Shown here in pieces: positions 26,354 through 35,851 of a stretch of DNA of 64,000 bases (position 1 is its first letter; each line of letters begins with the position of its first letter). The notes beneath the pieces were generated by a model, which worked only from the letters and a program-made list of their open reading frames with translations, had not been told where the DNA came from and ran no database searches. Made by a program: the position numbers and the translations under genes. This DNA comes from Pseudonocardia alni (GTDB lineage Bacteria > Actinomycetota > Actinomycetes > Mycobacteriales > Pseudonocardiaceae), in assembly GCF_002813375.1 (NCBI RefSeq), contig NZ_PHUJ01000001.1:1-64000 (forward strand). The letters are read 5' to 3'.

Positions 26354-27508
26354 TCACGGGCTTGTGGCCTCGGCGAGTGCAGCGGTGACCGGTCCGGCCG
26401 GGGCGGCTACGCCTGCGGGTCCGGCGATGTGGCGGACGTGGGTGATCTTGTCGGCCCAGTCCGAGAGGGGCTGCAGGATGACCCCGGTGCTGGAGTCGTA
26501 GGCGTTGACGACCAGGCCGTTGCCGATGTACATGCCGACGTGGCGGGGGTTGGTGGGGGAGCCGAGCGAGCCGGGGATGAACACCAGGTCGCCGGGGGCG
26601 ATGGTCGCGGGGCTGGCGGGGGTGCCGGCGTTCTTCTGGTTGACCGTCCCGGCGGGGATCGGGACGCCGGCGGCGGCCCAGGCGGCGAGCATCAGCCCGG
26701 AGCAGTCGAAGCCGTTGGGTCCCTTCGCGCCCCAGATGTAGGGCTTGCCGAGCTGGGCCAGGGCGTAGGTGACCGCGGCGCGCTGTGCGGGGTCGGTGGG
26801 CGGGACGAAGCCGGGCGGGAGCTTGGTCGGGTCGATGTTCGACGGGGCCAGCGGGACCCCGGCGCCGCCCTGGTCGGGGCAGGCGAACGCGGTCGAGGCC
26901 AGCTGCACGTCCGGTGCGGCACCGGGCGTGGCGGGGACGGGGTTGTCCGGGCCGACCCAGAACCGGTCGACCAGGGCTGCGGCCGGTGCTTCCTGGGGGG
27001 CGTAGCGGTCGGGGAATGCCGAGCGCTGCACCGCCTGCGCGGCGGTGCCCGGTGGCATGGTCGCCCAGCCGGGCAGGGCGATGAGGCGGTCCAGGAAGAT
27101 CCGGGTCGCGTAGTCGGGGTTGAGGATCTGCTCGGGTGTGCCCCAGCCCTGGGAGGGCCGCTGCTGGTAGAGGCCCAGGGAGTCGCGGTCGCCGTGGCCG
27201 ACGTTGACCAGTCTCGATTCGACGATCACGGTGGAGATCGCGATGACCGCGGCCCGGCGCGGGAGGCCGCGCTGGGCGACGATGTTGACGATCGTGGCGG
27301 CGTTGTCGGTCTGCTCGGCGTTCCAGTCGGTGCCGCCGATGGACTGCGACCCGCCGCCCAGGCCGCCGTCGCCGCTGCACCCGCCGCCGGGGAGGGCGCC
27401 GTCGGTGACCACGGTGAGCATGGCCATGCCCATGCTGAACGCGGTCGCGATGAACACGAGCACCGCGGCCACGGCGGCGAGCGCGATCGTGCCCTTCTTC
27501 TGGTCCAC
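26354..27508 (-). CDS. Two-domain cell-wall hydrolase (lysozyme-like plus NlpC/P60)
   Basis: A 384-residue protein with an N-terminal membrane anchor or signal (about 8-35). Residues 65-150 form a lysozyme-like domain of the sort found in actinobacterial conjugation and M23 proteins (VIVESRL with Glu 97, then HGDRDSLGLYQQRPSQGWGT). Residues 240-350 are NlpC/P60: catalytic Cys 269 in GFDCSGL and His 323 in PRHVGMYIG. It would cleave glycan strands and peptide cross-links to open a passage for the transfer machine. It sits between the VirB4-like and PhoX-like genes. Confidence 0.9.
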   Translation of the reverse strand: MDQKKGTIALAAVAAVLVFIATAFSMGMAMLTVVTDGALPGGGCSGDGGLGGGSQSIGGTDWNAEQTDNAATIVNIVAQRGLPRRAAVIAISTVIVESRLVNVGHGDRDSLGLYQQRPSQGWGTPEQILNPDYATRIFLDRLIALPGWATMPPGTAAQAVQRSAFPDRYAPQEAPAAALVDRFWVGPDNPVPATPGAAPDVQLASTAFACPDQGGAGVPLAPSNIDPTKLPPGFVPPTDPAQRAAVTYALAQLGKPYIWGAKGPNGFDCSGLMLAAWAAAGVPIPAGTVNQKNAGTPASPATIAPGDLVFIPGSLGSPTNPRHVGMYIGNGLVVNAYDSSTGVILQPLSDWADKITHVRHIAGPAGVAAPAGPVTAALAEATSP

Positions 27509-27516
27509 CGGTCAGG

Positions 27517-29265
27517 TCACCGGTTCGGGGCGGCGCCGTTGGCCCGGCTGTGGCCGTTCATCTCGGCCAGAGGCCCCGTGGCCGGCGCGACGACGCCGTC
27601 GGCAGGAACCGCCGCGACGCCGCTGTCGGCAGGCTTCTCCGAGGCTGCACTGTCGGCGGCGGTGGTGGGTACCGATACCAGACGCGAACGCGTTGATCCG
27701 GCCTGAGCAGGTGGTGTTTCCGCGGTCGGAGCGGGTCGTTTGCGTAGGCCGGCGTTGGTGTCGAAGATGGCCCGCTCGGTGGGGGAGAGGACTGTCTGGA
27801 TCTTCATGCCGGGGCGGTTCTCCAGCTTCCACAGCGCACGGCCCTGGCCTTCCATCGCCCAGCCGGTGAGCACGGCCTGTTCACGCTCGGACAGTCCGAG
27901 CTCGTCGGCGAGCTCGTCGCCGACCCGGGTGGACTGGCCGAGCAGGATCCGGGTCGAGCACAGCGCGAGCAGGTCCTTGGCGATGGAGACCTCCTGGGAG
28001 CCGGCGGCGCCGACGGAGAGCAGGTCGGAGGGCTTGTGCATCACCAGGAGCTGGATCTTGCGTTCGGCGCGGGACAGGCGCAGGTCGGAGTCGACGGCCT
28101 GGACCGCGCGCAGCCCGAGTCGCATCTGCCGCCAGACCTCGTCGCGCACGACGATGCGCACGTCGCCGTCGTCCTGCAGGTCGGTGATCATCGAGGACCA
28201 GGAGCCGAGGCAGGTCAGAGCGACCGCGATGGCCTGATCGCCCCTGCTGCGCAGCAGCGAGAGGTCCATCGACTGCACGGGGGCGTCCCAGTCGAGGTCG
28301 AAGTTCGTCGGCTCGTCGAACAACCCCGACAGCGGGCCGACGACGAGGTTGGACAGGGCGTCGGTGATCTGGCGGGTGTGGTCGAGGAACTGGCGGTGGG
28401 AGGCGAAGCGGGTGGCCTGCCACAAGTCGTCATCAGGCCTTGCGAGTTGGTTGACGACGTCGGGGATGGTGATCGGGCGCAGCTCGCTGGCGCCGTGCTC
28501 GGCGCCGACGAGCCGGTTGAGCACGGTGGACAGGACGTGCTCGTCGGTGACGGTCGGGTCGTAGCCCTGGGCCTCCGCGAGGGCGGTCAGCAGGCGCGTC
28601 CAGCGCGCCAGGATGCCGGTGAGTTCCTCGCGCTGCCGCTCGGTGCTCCAGGTGCCCCACCTCGATCGGATGGGGCCGAGGTCCAGGGCGTTGAGGCGGT
28701 GGTGGCTACCGCGGCCGAGCGCGATCGGGGTGATCCCGAGCGAGCGCAGCAGCGGGGTGTACTCGCCCTTCACATCACCGGAGATCAGCGAGCGGACGCC
28801 GAAGAGCATCATCCGCAGCATCAAAGCGACGACGGTGGAGGACTTGCCGCGGCCCGGTTCGCCGAACACCACCAGGTTCGGGTTGGTGACCATCTGGCGC
28901 AGCACCCACTCTGTGGGGTGGACGTAGAAGGCGCCCCCGGACTGGGTGTCGTAGCCCAGCCGGGCGCCGATGGCCGGGACGCCGTTGGAGGCCAGCAGCG
29001 GGAACAGTCCGCCGACCTCGGCGGTGGTGGCCCGGTAGACCGGAGCGCGCCGGGAGGCGTCGACCGCGGCCCACCCGCGACCCGGCTCACGGTGCCCTTG
29101 GCGGGGGGCGCTGGCCTGGTTGACCCGCCCCTTGGCCGGGCGGTCGTCGAGTTCGGCTGGAGTGGCTGGCGTTGCGAGGGGAATGCCGTCGAGGTCGGTG
29201 AACTGGGACAGCAGGTCGCTGGTGGTGCGCGGCGGCACGGGGCGGCGCTTACCGAAGATGCTCAT
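27517..29265 (-). CDS. VirB4/TraC-like conjugation ATPase
   Basis: A 582-residue protein; ATG 29265 overlaps the stop of the SCO6880-like gene (ATGA). Walker A VFGEPGRGKSSTV is at about 133-145, after FYVHPTEWVLRQMVTNPN. A Walker B-like VRIVVRDEVWRQM lies mid-protein, and a conserved C-terminal Q-R-rich segment follows (RILLGQSTRVGDELADELG). These are the features of the actinobacterial VirB4-type ATPase that powers assembly and substrate movement. Its last 70 residues are a Ser/Ala/Pro-rich tail. Confidence 0.88.
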   Translation of the reverse strand: MSIFGKRRPVPPRTTSDLLSQFTDLDGIPLATPATPAELDDRPAKGRVNQASAPRQGHREPGRGWAAVDASRRAPVYRATTAEVGGLFPLLASNGVPAIGARLGYDTQSGGAFYVHPTEWVLRQMVTNPNLVVFGEPGRGKSSTVVALMLRMMLFGVRSLISGDVKGEYTPLLRSLGITPIALGRGSHHRLNALDLGPIRSRWGTWSTERQREELTGILARWTRLLTALAEAQGYDPTVTDEHVLSTVLNRLVGAEHGASELRPITIPDVVNQLARPDDDLWQATRFASHRQFLDHTRQITDALSNLVVGPLSGLFDEPTNFDLDWDAPVQSMDLSLLRSRGDQAIAVALTCLGSWSSMITDLQDDGDVRIVVRDEVWRQMRLGLRAVQAVDSDLRLSRAERKIQLLVMHKPSDLLSVGAAGSQEVSIAKDLLALCSTRILLGQSTRVGDELADELGLSEREQAVLTGWAMEGQGRALWKLENRPGMKIQTVLSPTERAIFDTNAGLRKRPAPTAETPPAQAGSTRSRLVSVPTTAADSAASEKPADSGVAAVPADGVVAPATGPLAEMNGHSRANGAAPNR

Positions 29266-30794
29266 GAGTCGAACGCCCTGGTCAGACGGGGCAGCCCGAT
29301 CCCGACCGGCAGCGCCGCGGCGACGAACGCCGAATCTTGAGCCAGCTCTAGACGCAGCAATCGAAAACGACCTGAGGAGTCGTTCTCCAGGCGGGCGGCG
29401 TGATCTTCGAGGTTCCACTCGGCGGGCACCGTGAGTGAGGAGGCCACGGTGAAGCGGACCAGGGCGTGCCCGGCGGCGACGGCGGCCTCCTGCTCACGGG
29501 CGCCGGTCTGGCGGCGGGTGTCGACGGCGGTGGTGTTGAACCCGCGCTGGGCCTTGGCATCGACCAGGACGTTGTTGCGGAACCGCTGGGAGCGCACCTC
29601 TCGGGCGGCGGCGGCCTGGGACAGGATCTCGTAGTGGATCTGCAGGGTGCGGCGCTCTCCTGCGGTGCGGACCGCGAGCAGCGGGCCGAGCGACCCGAAG
29701 ATCGTCCCGGATTCCGGGGGCTGCACTGCGTAGGAGACCGAGGAGAACCCGTCGTGGTGATAGGCCCGGGCAGCCGGAGCGGGAGCGAGGGCGGGGCCGG
29801 CTTGGGAGATCGGTAGCCCCACCGAGCCGTCCGGGTCGGGCCGCATGAGGTGCTGGTACTGCAGGGAGGCGGCGGTAGCGGGGTTGAAACCGGTCTTGAT
29901 CGCCTCGGCGACCCCGGTGGAGGTCAGCCAGGTCACTGACTGCACCCCGAGCCCGCGCAGCCCGTCGGCGACGGCCTCCAGCACGCGGTAGAGCGCGTAT
30001 GCGCGGCCCGCGACACCGCCGCCGGCGGCCTTGGCAGGGCGGCGCAGCGCGTCCTCGGTGCCCGACACCGTCACGAACAGCTCGGTCCGCACGGAGACCG
30101 AGGCGACGTCGCGGTCGATCTCGGTGGTCACCTGCCGGGCCAGTGTGGGGGCGTCGGCGCGCTGGTGGCGCTCGCGCCAGACCGCGTATTCGGTGCCGTC
30201 GTCGGGGACGGTGCGCACGAGCAGGGAGATGCGGTCGACGACCTCGCGGTGCCCGAGTCCGACGAGCATCGAGCCGAGGCGGCGGGCGAGCTCGGCGCAC
30301 TCGTCGTCGGACAGCATCCCGACACCGGAGTGGGTCAATCTCGCGGTGGCGCCCCAGCGTCCCTGGTCGGTGTCGTGGATCAGGCAGATCCGCGAGCCGT
30401 GGAACTCCGGGCCGTCGGGGAACTCCAGGCGCGACAGCACGCCGGGCAGGTCGGGCTCGCTGCGGTCACCGGCCAGCCCGGCCGCGGCGCGTGATTGCCA
30501 GGGGGACCAGCGCATCAGCACTCCTGTCTGGAACATGATCAGGTCGGCCAGCCAGCGGAACGCGGGGCGGCCGTGGACGGGCACGACGATCAGCACGACG
30601 GTGATAGCGGCGAACACACCCCAGCTCAGCGCGGTGGACCACTGGTTGCGTGACATCGCGATCAGCGACGGAGCACATACCGCGATCACCAGGAACGCCT
30701 GGACCGGGGTGAGGCCGGCTATCCAGCCCATGCCCTCTTTGAGGTTCAGCCCGCGATACACCCGCGGGCCGTGGGTCTCGGGCATCGCGCTCAT
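29262..30794 (-). CDS. SCO6880-like conjugation membrane protein
   Basis: A 510-residue protein with two N-terminal transmembrane helices (about 28-46 and 55-73). It has a large cytoplasmic or extracytoplasmic domain that aligns by pattern with the SCO6880 family, always found beside VirB4-like ATPases in actinobacterial type IV systems. The start is ATG 30794, in an ATGA overlap with the VirB6-like gene; its own stop overlaps the ATPase start. It probably anchors the ATPase to the membrane complex, in the way PrgI-like and VirB4 N-terminal domains do. Function is inferred from context. Confidence 0.8.
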   Translation of the reverse strand: MSAMPETHGPRVYRGLNLKEGMGWIAGLTPVQAFLVIAVCAPSLIAMSRNQWSTALSWGVFAAITVVLIVVPVHGRPAFRWLADLIMFQTGVLMRWSPWQSRAAAGLAGDRSEPDLPGVLSRLEFPDGPEFHGSRICLIHDTDQGRWGATARLTHSGVGMLSDDECAELARRLGSMLVGLGHREVVDRISLLVRTVPDDGTEYAVWRERHQRADAPTLARQVTTEIDRDVASVSVRTELFVTVSGTEDALRRPAKAAGGGVAGRAYALYRVLEAVADGLRGLGVQSVTWLTSTGVAEAIKTGFNPATAASLQYQHLMRPDPDGSVGLPISQAGPALAPAPAARAYHHDGFSSVSYAVQPPESGTIFGSLGPLLAVRTAGERRTLQIHYEILSQAAAAREVRSQRFRNNVLVDAKAQRGFNTTAVDTRRQTGAREQEAAVAAGHALVRFTVASSLTVPAEWNLEDHAARLENDSSGRFRLLRLELAQDSAFVAAALPVGIGLPRLTRAFDS

Positions 30795-32515
30795 CGGTCA
30801 CCGTCCTGTCGCTCGGGGCGGTCGGGTTCAGGCGCCCACGCCGTCGTGGTCGTGGGGGGTGGGGTCGGGTCCGGGTCGGGTCCGGTGCCCGAGTCCGGGC
30901 GTCCCGTTTCGGGGGGTCCGGGGTCGACGACCGGTGGCTCAGGAGCAGGGCTGGGATCAGCACCAGGCCCTCCGTCGGTGGCGGTGGTGTGGCCGGCCTC
31001 GATCGGGCCGTGGTCGCCGCCCGCGGCCTGTCCGGACCAGCCCGTGGTCGCCGTCGCCCCGGCGTAGGCGCCGCCCGCGGCCGAGCCGATGTCGCCGCCG
31101 CTCGCGGCGGGGGCGGGTCCGGGGTGCCCGACACCGGTCTGGGCCATCTGGGAGGACCCATAGCCGCCGGCGGCGCCCGCGGCGGCCTTGGTGGCCAGGT
31201 AGCCGCCCACCACCGCCGCGGCCGCGACACCACCCACCGCGCCGATCCCTGCCGCCGCGCCACCGGCAGCTGCGCCGCCGCCCGCGGCCGATCCACCACC
31301 GGCAGCACCCGCACCACCAGCGCTACCGGCACCGGCACCGCCGGCACGGCCTGCGGCCGCGGGAGACGCGGCGGTCGAGCCGCCGAGCTCCCCACCACCC
31401 CCAGCCGAGGCGGCACCGTCAGTACTGCCGCCCGAGCGGGCCATGCGGGCGACGTTGATCGACTCGCTGGTGCCGCCATCAGCGCCCGGCGCCGACGAGC
31501 CACGCCCACCGCCGCCGGAGCGCAGCGCCATCCCCGCGCCGGTGCCCGGGTCGACGAAGGCCAGCAGCCGGTAGATCACCATCGGGCAGAACAGCGACAC
31601 CAGCAGCACCGCGGTCCCCGCCAGCAGCCCAGCGACTCCTGTCGCCCTGCCCATGACCGAGACGCCGATGAGTAGCACGAGCGCGAGGGCGGGCTTCATC
31701 AGGATCGCGGCGAGGAGCCAGCGCACGCCGCGCCAGAACGACGGGGCGGTGGAGTCGGCGACCAGCATCGCGGCCAGCAGCGGGATCGTCGCGACCAGCA
31801 CCAGGATCGCGGCCTGGCGGAAGATCATCTGCAGGGCGAAGCCGATCCCGGCCGGGATGACCCCGAACAGCGCGGCGAGGCCGAGGATCATCGACCGGAC
31901 GTTGTCCTCGGTGTCACCGAGGTCGGGGTTGTCCCCGATCCGGGCGGTGACGGTGTCGTTGGCCAGGGTTGCGCCGAAGGTGCCGTCGCCGCCGAGCTGG
32001 GACAGGAAGAACGTGGTCAGCCCGTCCGCGGCGCCGAGCAGGACCGCGACCAGCCCGGAGGTCAGCGCGATCGCCATCCCGAACTGCAGGGGCCCGGTGA
32101 ACGCCCGGAACATGCCCCGCCCGCCGCGCAGGGCGACCGAGATCAGCTGGTAGAAGAACAGGCCCAGCGCGATCAGGGTGGCCAGCCCGATCAGCGATGA
32201 CCACAACGACAAGCTCTGCCCATCAGCTCCGGCCGTGGCCGCGTCGACGGCGGTGGCGGGGTTCGGGGAGTTCGGGCGCTGCTCGGTCTTGCCGGTGATC
32301 GTGCTCGGGTCGATCCAGGACACCTGGTCGGCCAGCTCGAACCCCGCCCGCAGCACCCAGACCCCGGCGTCCCATACCTTCTGCATCGCGGCGTCGAACG
32401 CGGACTGGGCCAGGGAGCCGATCGGGTCGGTCAGTGAGAAGCCGGCGCCGGTGCCGCCTCCGCCTGGGGGCGCGGGCGGGGGCTGCGTCGGTGCCGTCAT
32501 GTGGGGTGGTGTCAT
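30791..32515 (-). CDS. VirB6/TrbL-like polytopic membrane protein
   Basis: A 574-residue protein; ATG 32515 overlaps the previous stop (ATGA). After a Pro-rich start, residues about 100-360 hold six or more transmembrane helices (IGLATLIALGLFFYQLISV, MAIALTSGLVAVLLGAA, MILGLAALFGVIPAGIGFAL, LVLVATIPLLAAMLVA and others), the TrbL/VirB6 pattern. The last 200 residues are very Gly/Ala/Ser-rich and end in Pro/Asp repeats. It would be part of the inner-membrane translocation channel. Confidence 0.85.
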   Translation of the reverse strand: MTPPHMTAPTQPPPAPPGGGGTGAGFSLTDPIGSLAQSAFDAAMQKVWDAGVWVLRAGFELADQVSWIDPSTITGKTEQRPNSPNPATAVDAATAGADGQSLSLWSSLIGLATLIALGLFFYQLISVALRGGRGMFRAFTGPLQFGMAIALTSGLVAVLLGAADGLTTFFLSQLGGDGTFGATLANDTVTARIGDNPDLGDTEDNVRSMILGLAALFGVIPAGIGFALQMIFRQAAILVLVATIPLLAAMLVADSTAPSFWRGVRWLLAAILMKPALALVLLIGVSVMGRATGVAGLLAGTAVLLVSLFCPMVIYRLLAFVDPGTGAGMALRSGGGGRGSSAPGADGGTSESINVARMARSGGSTDGAASAGGGGELGGSTAASPAAAGRAGGAGAGSAGGAGAAGGGSAAGGGAAAGGAAAGIGAVGGVAAAAVVGGYLATKAAAGAAGGYGSSQMAQTGVGHPGPAPAASGGDIGSAAGGAYAGATATTGWSGQAAGGDHGPIEAGHTTATDGGPGADPSPAPEPPVVDPGPPETGRPDSGTGPDPDPTPPPTTTTAWAPEPDRPERQDGDR

Positions 32516-33372
32516 CGCTGGATGTCCCGCCATCCGGCGGCGACGGCTTCGTCGCTGGCCGGCCACGCCGACGGTGCCGGTGCGGCGGTGGGGCCGGAGG
32601 CGACCTTCCACTGCTCACCCACACGTCGCATGGGTAGGCAGTTGCCCCACCCTGCGGTGACGACCCGGCCGTTGTAGTCGGCGACGAACTCGCCGAGCAC
32701 ACACGCCACGGTGTAGGTGCCGTCGGAGGTGCTGCCCTTGACCATCGCACTCGTCGGGGTCCACGACATCCGCATGCCGTTGCGCAGGGGCCCGGTCGTG
32801 TTGAAGTGCGCGCCACGGCGCAGGTCGACCAGATCGCGGCTGAGCCACGTCTCGCGGGCGGGCAGCGCTCCCGACTCGGCAAGGGAGCCATAGACCTGTG
32901 CCCACACCGCCGGGTCACCGCCGGACATCCCGGCCTTCATCAGCTCGGCCAGCTGCGCGACCGCGCCCTCAGGGGTGTCGGGGAACCCGGTCGGAACCAG
33001 GGTCGCAACGAACTGCTGAGGCTGGGGGAGCGCGATCGGCGGGCCCGCGGTCCGGGTGGACAGGGCGTGGGGTTGCATCGCCGCGAGGGGGACCTGCAGC
33101 ATCGGGCGGGCGGCGAGCTCGGCCTCCGCTGCAGGCCCGGACTCCCCGTCACCGGTGCCGATCGGTGCCGGCTGTGCTGGCGCGGCCGCGGACGGATCCT
33201 GCCGCTCGGAGAGCATGCCGGTCAGCGACAGGACCAGCGCGAGGACGGTGGCGAGGGCCAGGGCCGTGACCGCGCCGAGGATCAGCACCGCACGGCGACG
33301 GCTGCCCGAGCCGGGAGCGCCCGAACGCAGGCCGAGGCGGTGCGGGTTGTGGGGGTCGGTCAGGCGGGCCAT
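32512..33372 (-). CDS. VirB8-like single-pass membrane protein
   Basis: A 286-residue protein; ATG 33372 overlaps the previous stop. The short basic cytoplasmic tail is followed by one transmembrane helix (about 28-50), then a Pro/Ala linker and a compact C-terminal domain with repeated aromatic residues (NGMRMSWTPTSAMVKG, YTVACVLGEFVADY, WGNCLPMRR). This layout matches VirB8/TcpC-type assembly factors with an NTF2-like fold. It is upstream of the VirB6-like gene and overlaps it. Confidence 0.7.
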   Translation of the reverse strand: MARLTDPHNPHRLGLRSGAPGSGSRRRAVLILGAVTALALATVLALVLSLTGMLSERQDPSAAAPAQPAPIGTGDGESGPAAEAELAARPMLQVPLAAMQPHALSTRTAGPPIALPQPQQFVATLVPTGFPDTPEGAVAQLAELMKAGMSGGDPAVWAQVYGSLAESGALPARETWLSRDLVDLRRGAHFNTTGPLRNGMRMSWTPTSAMVKGSTSDGTYTVACVLGEFVADYNGRVVTAGWGNCLPMRRVGEQWKVASGPTAAPAPSAWPASDEAVAAGWRDIQR

Positions 33373-33692
33373 CAGCTGGCTCCGGCGGCGAACTGGGTGA
33401 CCAGGGTGTAGCCGAGGCCGAACAGGACGGCGAGCGCGAGGCTGGACACGATCATGCGGGCTCCGGTGCGTCCGGAGCCGTGGTGGTCCCACATCCGGCC
33501 TGCGGTGGAGGCGACGATCCCGCCGAAGAACAGGCCGAGGATGCAGATCCCGGCGATCCAGATGACGTAGCCGACGACGTCCTGGATGGCCTGGGCGCCG
33601 GGCGGGATCTTCGGGCCCGGGTTGGGGATGTCCTGGGCCGGCAGCAGGTGAGCCTGGGCCAGCGACTCGCTGATCACGTGGGTGGCAGACAT
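33372..33692 (-). CDS. Small two-helix membrane protein (VirB2/TrbC-like pilin candidate)
   Basis: A 106-residue protein; the start is uncertain (ATG 33692 preferred; open to 33773). It has two transmembrane helices (about 40-60 GYVIWIAGICILGLFFGGIVAS and 75-95 LALAVLFGLGYTL) and a short loop (HHGSGRTGARMIV). Size and topology fit pilin-like or TrbC-like subunits of type IV systems. It lies between the degenerate ATPase gene and the VirB8-like gene, overlapping the latter. Confidence 0.7.
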   Translation of the reverse strand: MSATHVISESLAQAHLLPAQDIPNPGPKIPPGAQAIQDVVGYVIWIAGICILGLFFGGIVASTAGRMWDHHGSGRTGARMIVSSLALAVLFGLGYTLVTQFAAGAS

Positions 33693-33797
33693 GGCGTGTG
33701 CTCCGCAGGGGTGTGATGGGCGGTGGGGTGGGGCGAACGTGGCGGCTGGTGCCGGGGTGGGGGCGCCGGACACAGCGGGGTCAGACCGGTGCGCTTC

Positions 33798-34862
33798 TCA
33801 TCGCCGTCTCGGGGAGGGGATGAGCTGCCACGAGGCGAGCAGCGGGCGTAGCGCGTCGACCGCCCGGGCCGGGCTGGGTTCGTCGGTCACCCCGCCGACC
33901 TCCCAGGCCGGGACGTGCGGCACGAACAGGGCCTCGTCCAGTAGGGCCGCGACCCGGGGCCCGGCTGCGCCGACCACTCCCGCCGGCCACTTGCGGGCCC
34001 CGTTGACCACGAGCTGGTAGATCGGGGTGGCCAGGCGGCGTTGGATCCAGGGGTCGAGGCGGGCGAGGATTTGCTCGGCCTGGCGCAGCGACGGGCGGGT
34101 TGCGCGGACCACGAGGATCGGGCGCTGGGTGGGCAGTCCGCGGCGTAGCCAGCCCCCGGCGCCGTAGATCGGGGTCGCGGCGGCTCGCCAGCCGCCGTGA
34201 CCGAGGTCGACGACGGTGGCGTGTAGCGGGTCGGGTGCGGGGTCGGGTAGCCAGTCCGGGGGTGGGGGCACCATCCCGGGGGTGATGGTCGGCAGCGTTG
34301 CGGGGTCGCGGGTCTCCAGCCGGGCCAGCAGCGCGTCGGCGCGCCAGCTGTAGCGCACGGTGAGGTGGTCGTTGATCTGCCGGGTCCAGGGGCCGTCCAC
34401 CGAGGAGGCTCCGGCGAGCCCGGAGCGTGCGGGGTCGTCGGCGTCGATGAGCAGCGCGCATCGCTGGTCCTGCTGTAGCGCGTCCACGATCGCGGCCGCG
34501 ACACACGAGGCGCCGGCGCCCGCGGACCCGGCGAGCACGGGGATCAGCGGCCCGAACGCCGCCCAGGACACCGGGCGGGACTCGGGGAATGCCGTGCGGG
34601 TGCGGTCCTGGGCGGCGTCGGTGGCCGCGCCGAGCTGCTCGGCGGCCTCGATCGGGTCTGGACCGTGGCCCTGGTCGGCGGCGGCTGCGGCGGAGGTGGT
34701 GTCGACGATGGTCTCGGTGTCGACCACGCCCAGCCCGCCCGGCGCGTGGGTGCGCGCGGCGGCGCCGAGGCGCTGGTTGAGCTCGTACGGGCTGCGCGGC
34801 GGCGATGCCCCCGGCCTTGCCCAGTGGTGGTGCGGGTCGGCCGCGTTCCGGGGTGAGGTCAT
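33798..34862 (-). CDS. ParA/MinD-like protein with degenerate P-loop
   Basis: A 354-residue protein; the start overlaps the protease gene stop. The first 100 residues are Pro/Ala-rich and disordered. Then comes a ParA/MinD-like P-loop domain: the loop reads GSAGAGASC (112-120), lacking the lysine that binds ATP phosphates, yet the following strand is intact (RCALLIDADDPARSGL). Later strands (ATVVDLGHGGWR, PILVVRATRPSLRQ) also fit. It is probably unable to hydrolyse ATP normally and may partner the intact ParA-like protein at 39614. Function unproven. Confidence 0.7.
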   Translation of the reverse strand: MTSPRNAADPHHHWARPGASPPRSPYELNQRLGAAARTHAPGGLGVVDTETIVDTTSAAAAADQGHGPDPIEAAEQLGAATDAAQDRTRTAFPESRPVSWAAFGPLIPVLAGSAGAGASCVAAAIVDALQQDQRCALLIDADDPARSGLAGASSVDGPWTRQINDHLTVRYSWRADALLARLETRDPATLPTITPGMVPPPPDWLPDPAPDPLHATVVDLGHGGWRAAATPIYGAGGWLRRGLPTQRPILVVRATRPSLRQAEQILARLDPWIQRRLATPIYQLVVNGARKWPAGVVGAAGPRVAALLDEALFVPHVPAWEVGGVTDEPSPARAVDALRPLLASWQLIPSPRRR

Positions 34863-35848
34863 CAGCTGGTCCCTCCTCGAGGGGCGGTCCGGGCGAGCGC
34901 GGGGTCGGGGGTGGGGGGCTGGTCGGGGAGTTGCGCGGCGGAGTCGGCGGCCTCATAGACCTGGCGGGCGGTGTCGTCGAAGCGCGGGGAGACGAGGGTG
35001 GTGTCGTCGCCGCCGGAGACGACGCCGACGACCTGGCCGCGGCCGCGGGTGGCGTCGGGTCCGGTCAGCCACGGCCCGCCGGAGGCGCCCTCGGTCATGT
35101 CGCAGGTCAGGGACAGCACCTGCCCCGGTGGCCGGTCGGGCCGGTCGAAGGACTGCGCGGCGGCGTCGCCGTCGCAGCCGCGCAGCGACTGGCCGTCATA
35201 GATGCCGGTGGCGGGGTAGCCGAGCGCGGCGACCGGCAGCTGACTGTCGGGGGTGGTGAAGCGGATGCCTTGGGCACCGAGGGCCTGCTCAGGCAGGACC
35301 CCGTCGCGGGGGAGCAGGGTCACGAACGCGAAGTCGGTCGGAGCGGCGACGTCTTCGATGGGGGAGTTGGCCTGCTGCCAGGCCGGGGGGACATAGGCGG
35401 TGTCGACCGTCCATCGCCCGAGCGGTTCCTCACCGGCGGCGTAGCCGGGGATGAAGAACGCGCCGTCGACCCGCCAGGCGCCGCCGAGCCATACGCAGTG
35501 GGCCGCGGTGGCCAGCAACCTGCGCGACCGGGATGCGACGACCGCAGCGGAGCACTGGTGGCGGCCACCGTCGACGACCAGCACTCCGACCGAGGTCGCC
35601 GACAGCCCGCCCACCACCGGTCCGGCCTGGCCCTGCACCGGCGGCTGCGCTGTCGAACCGGACGGTGCAGTGGGTGTCCTCGGGTCGGCCGACCCCCACG
35701 GTGCGGCCGACCCGAGTCCCACCACCCGAGCGCCCTGCGGGGCGTCGGAGGTCCACGTCGCCAGCGCGACGGCGGCGGTGACCGTCGCGGCGATCGCCAC
35801 GGTCATCACTGCGGTCGTCTGCGCTGTGCGCCACCTGCTGCTGGTCAT
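34862..35848 (-). CDS. Trypsin-like serine protease, exported
   Basis: A 328-residue protein with an N-terminal signal/anchor (about 10-32). The catalytic triad is visible: His 117 in TAAHC, Asp 172 in PTDFAFV, Ser 256 in GASGGPW (S1 chymotrypsin fold). The C-terminus is Pro-rich. In the transfer operon it may process envelope or pilus proteins on the outside of the cell. Start at ATG 35848; the stop overlaps the next gene (TGATG). Confidence 0.88.
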   Translation of the reverse strand: MTSSRWRTAQTTAVMTVAIAATVTAAVALATWTSDAPQGARVVGLGSAAPWGSADPRTPTAPSGSTAQPPVQGQAGPVVGGLSATSVGVLVVDGGRHQCSAAVVASRSRRLLATAAHCVWLGGAWRVDGAFFIPGYAAGEEPLGRWTVDTAYVPPAWQQANSPIEDVAAPTDFAFVTLLPRDGVLPEQALGAQGIRFTTPDSQLPVAALGYPATGIYDGQSLRGCDGDAAAQSFDRPDRPPGQVLSLTCDMTEGASGGPWLTGPDATRGRGQVVGVVSGGDDTTLVSPRFDDTARQVYEAADSAAQLPDQPPTPDPALARTAPRGGTS

Positions 35849-35851
35849 GGG

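Noticed and set aside
25027..26388. 453-residue plus-strand frame opposite the PhoX-like gene
   Set aside because: Shadow; the Tat signal and PhoX motifs are on the minus strand.
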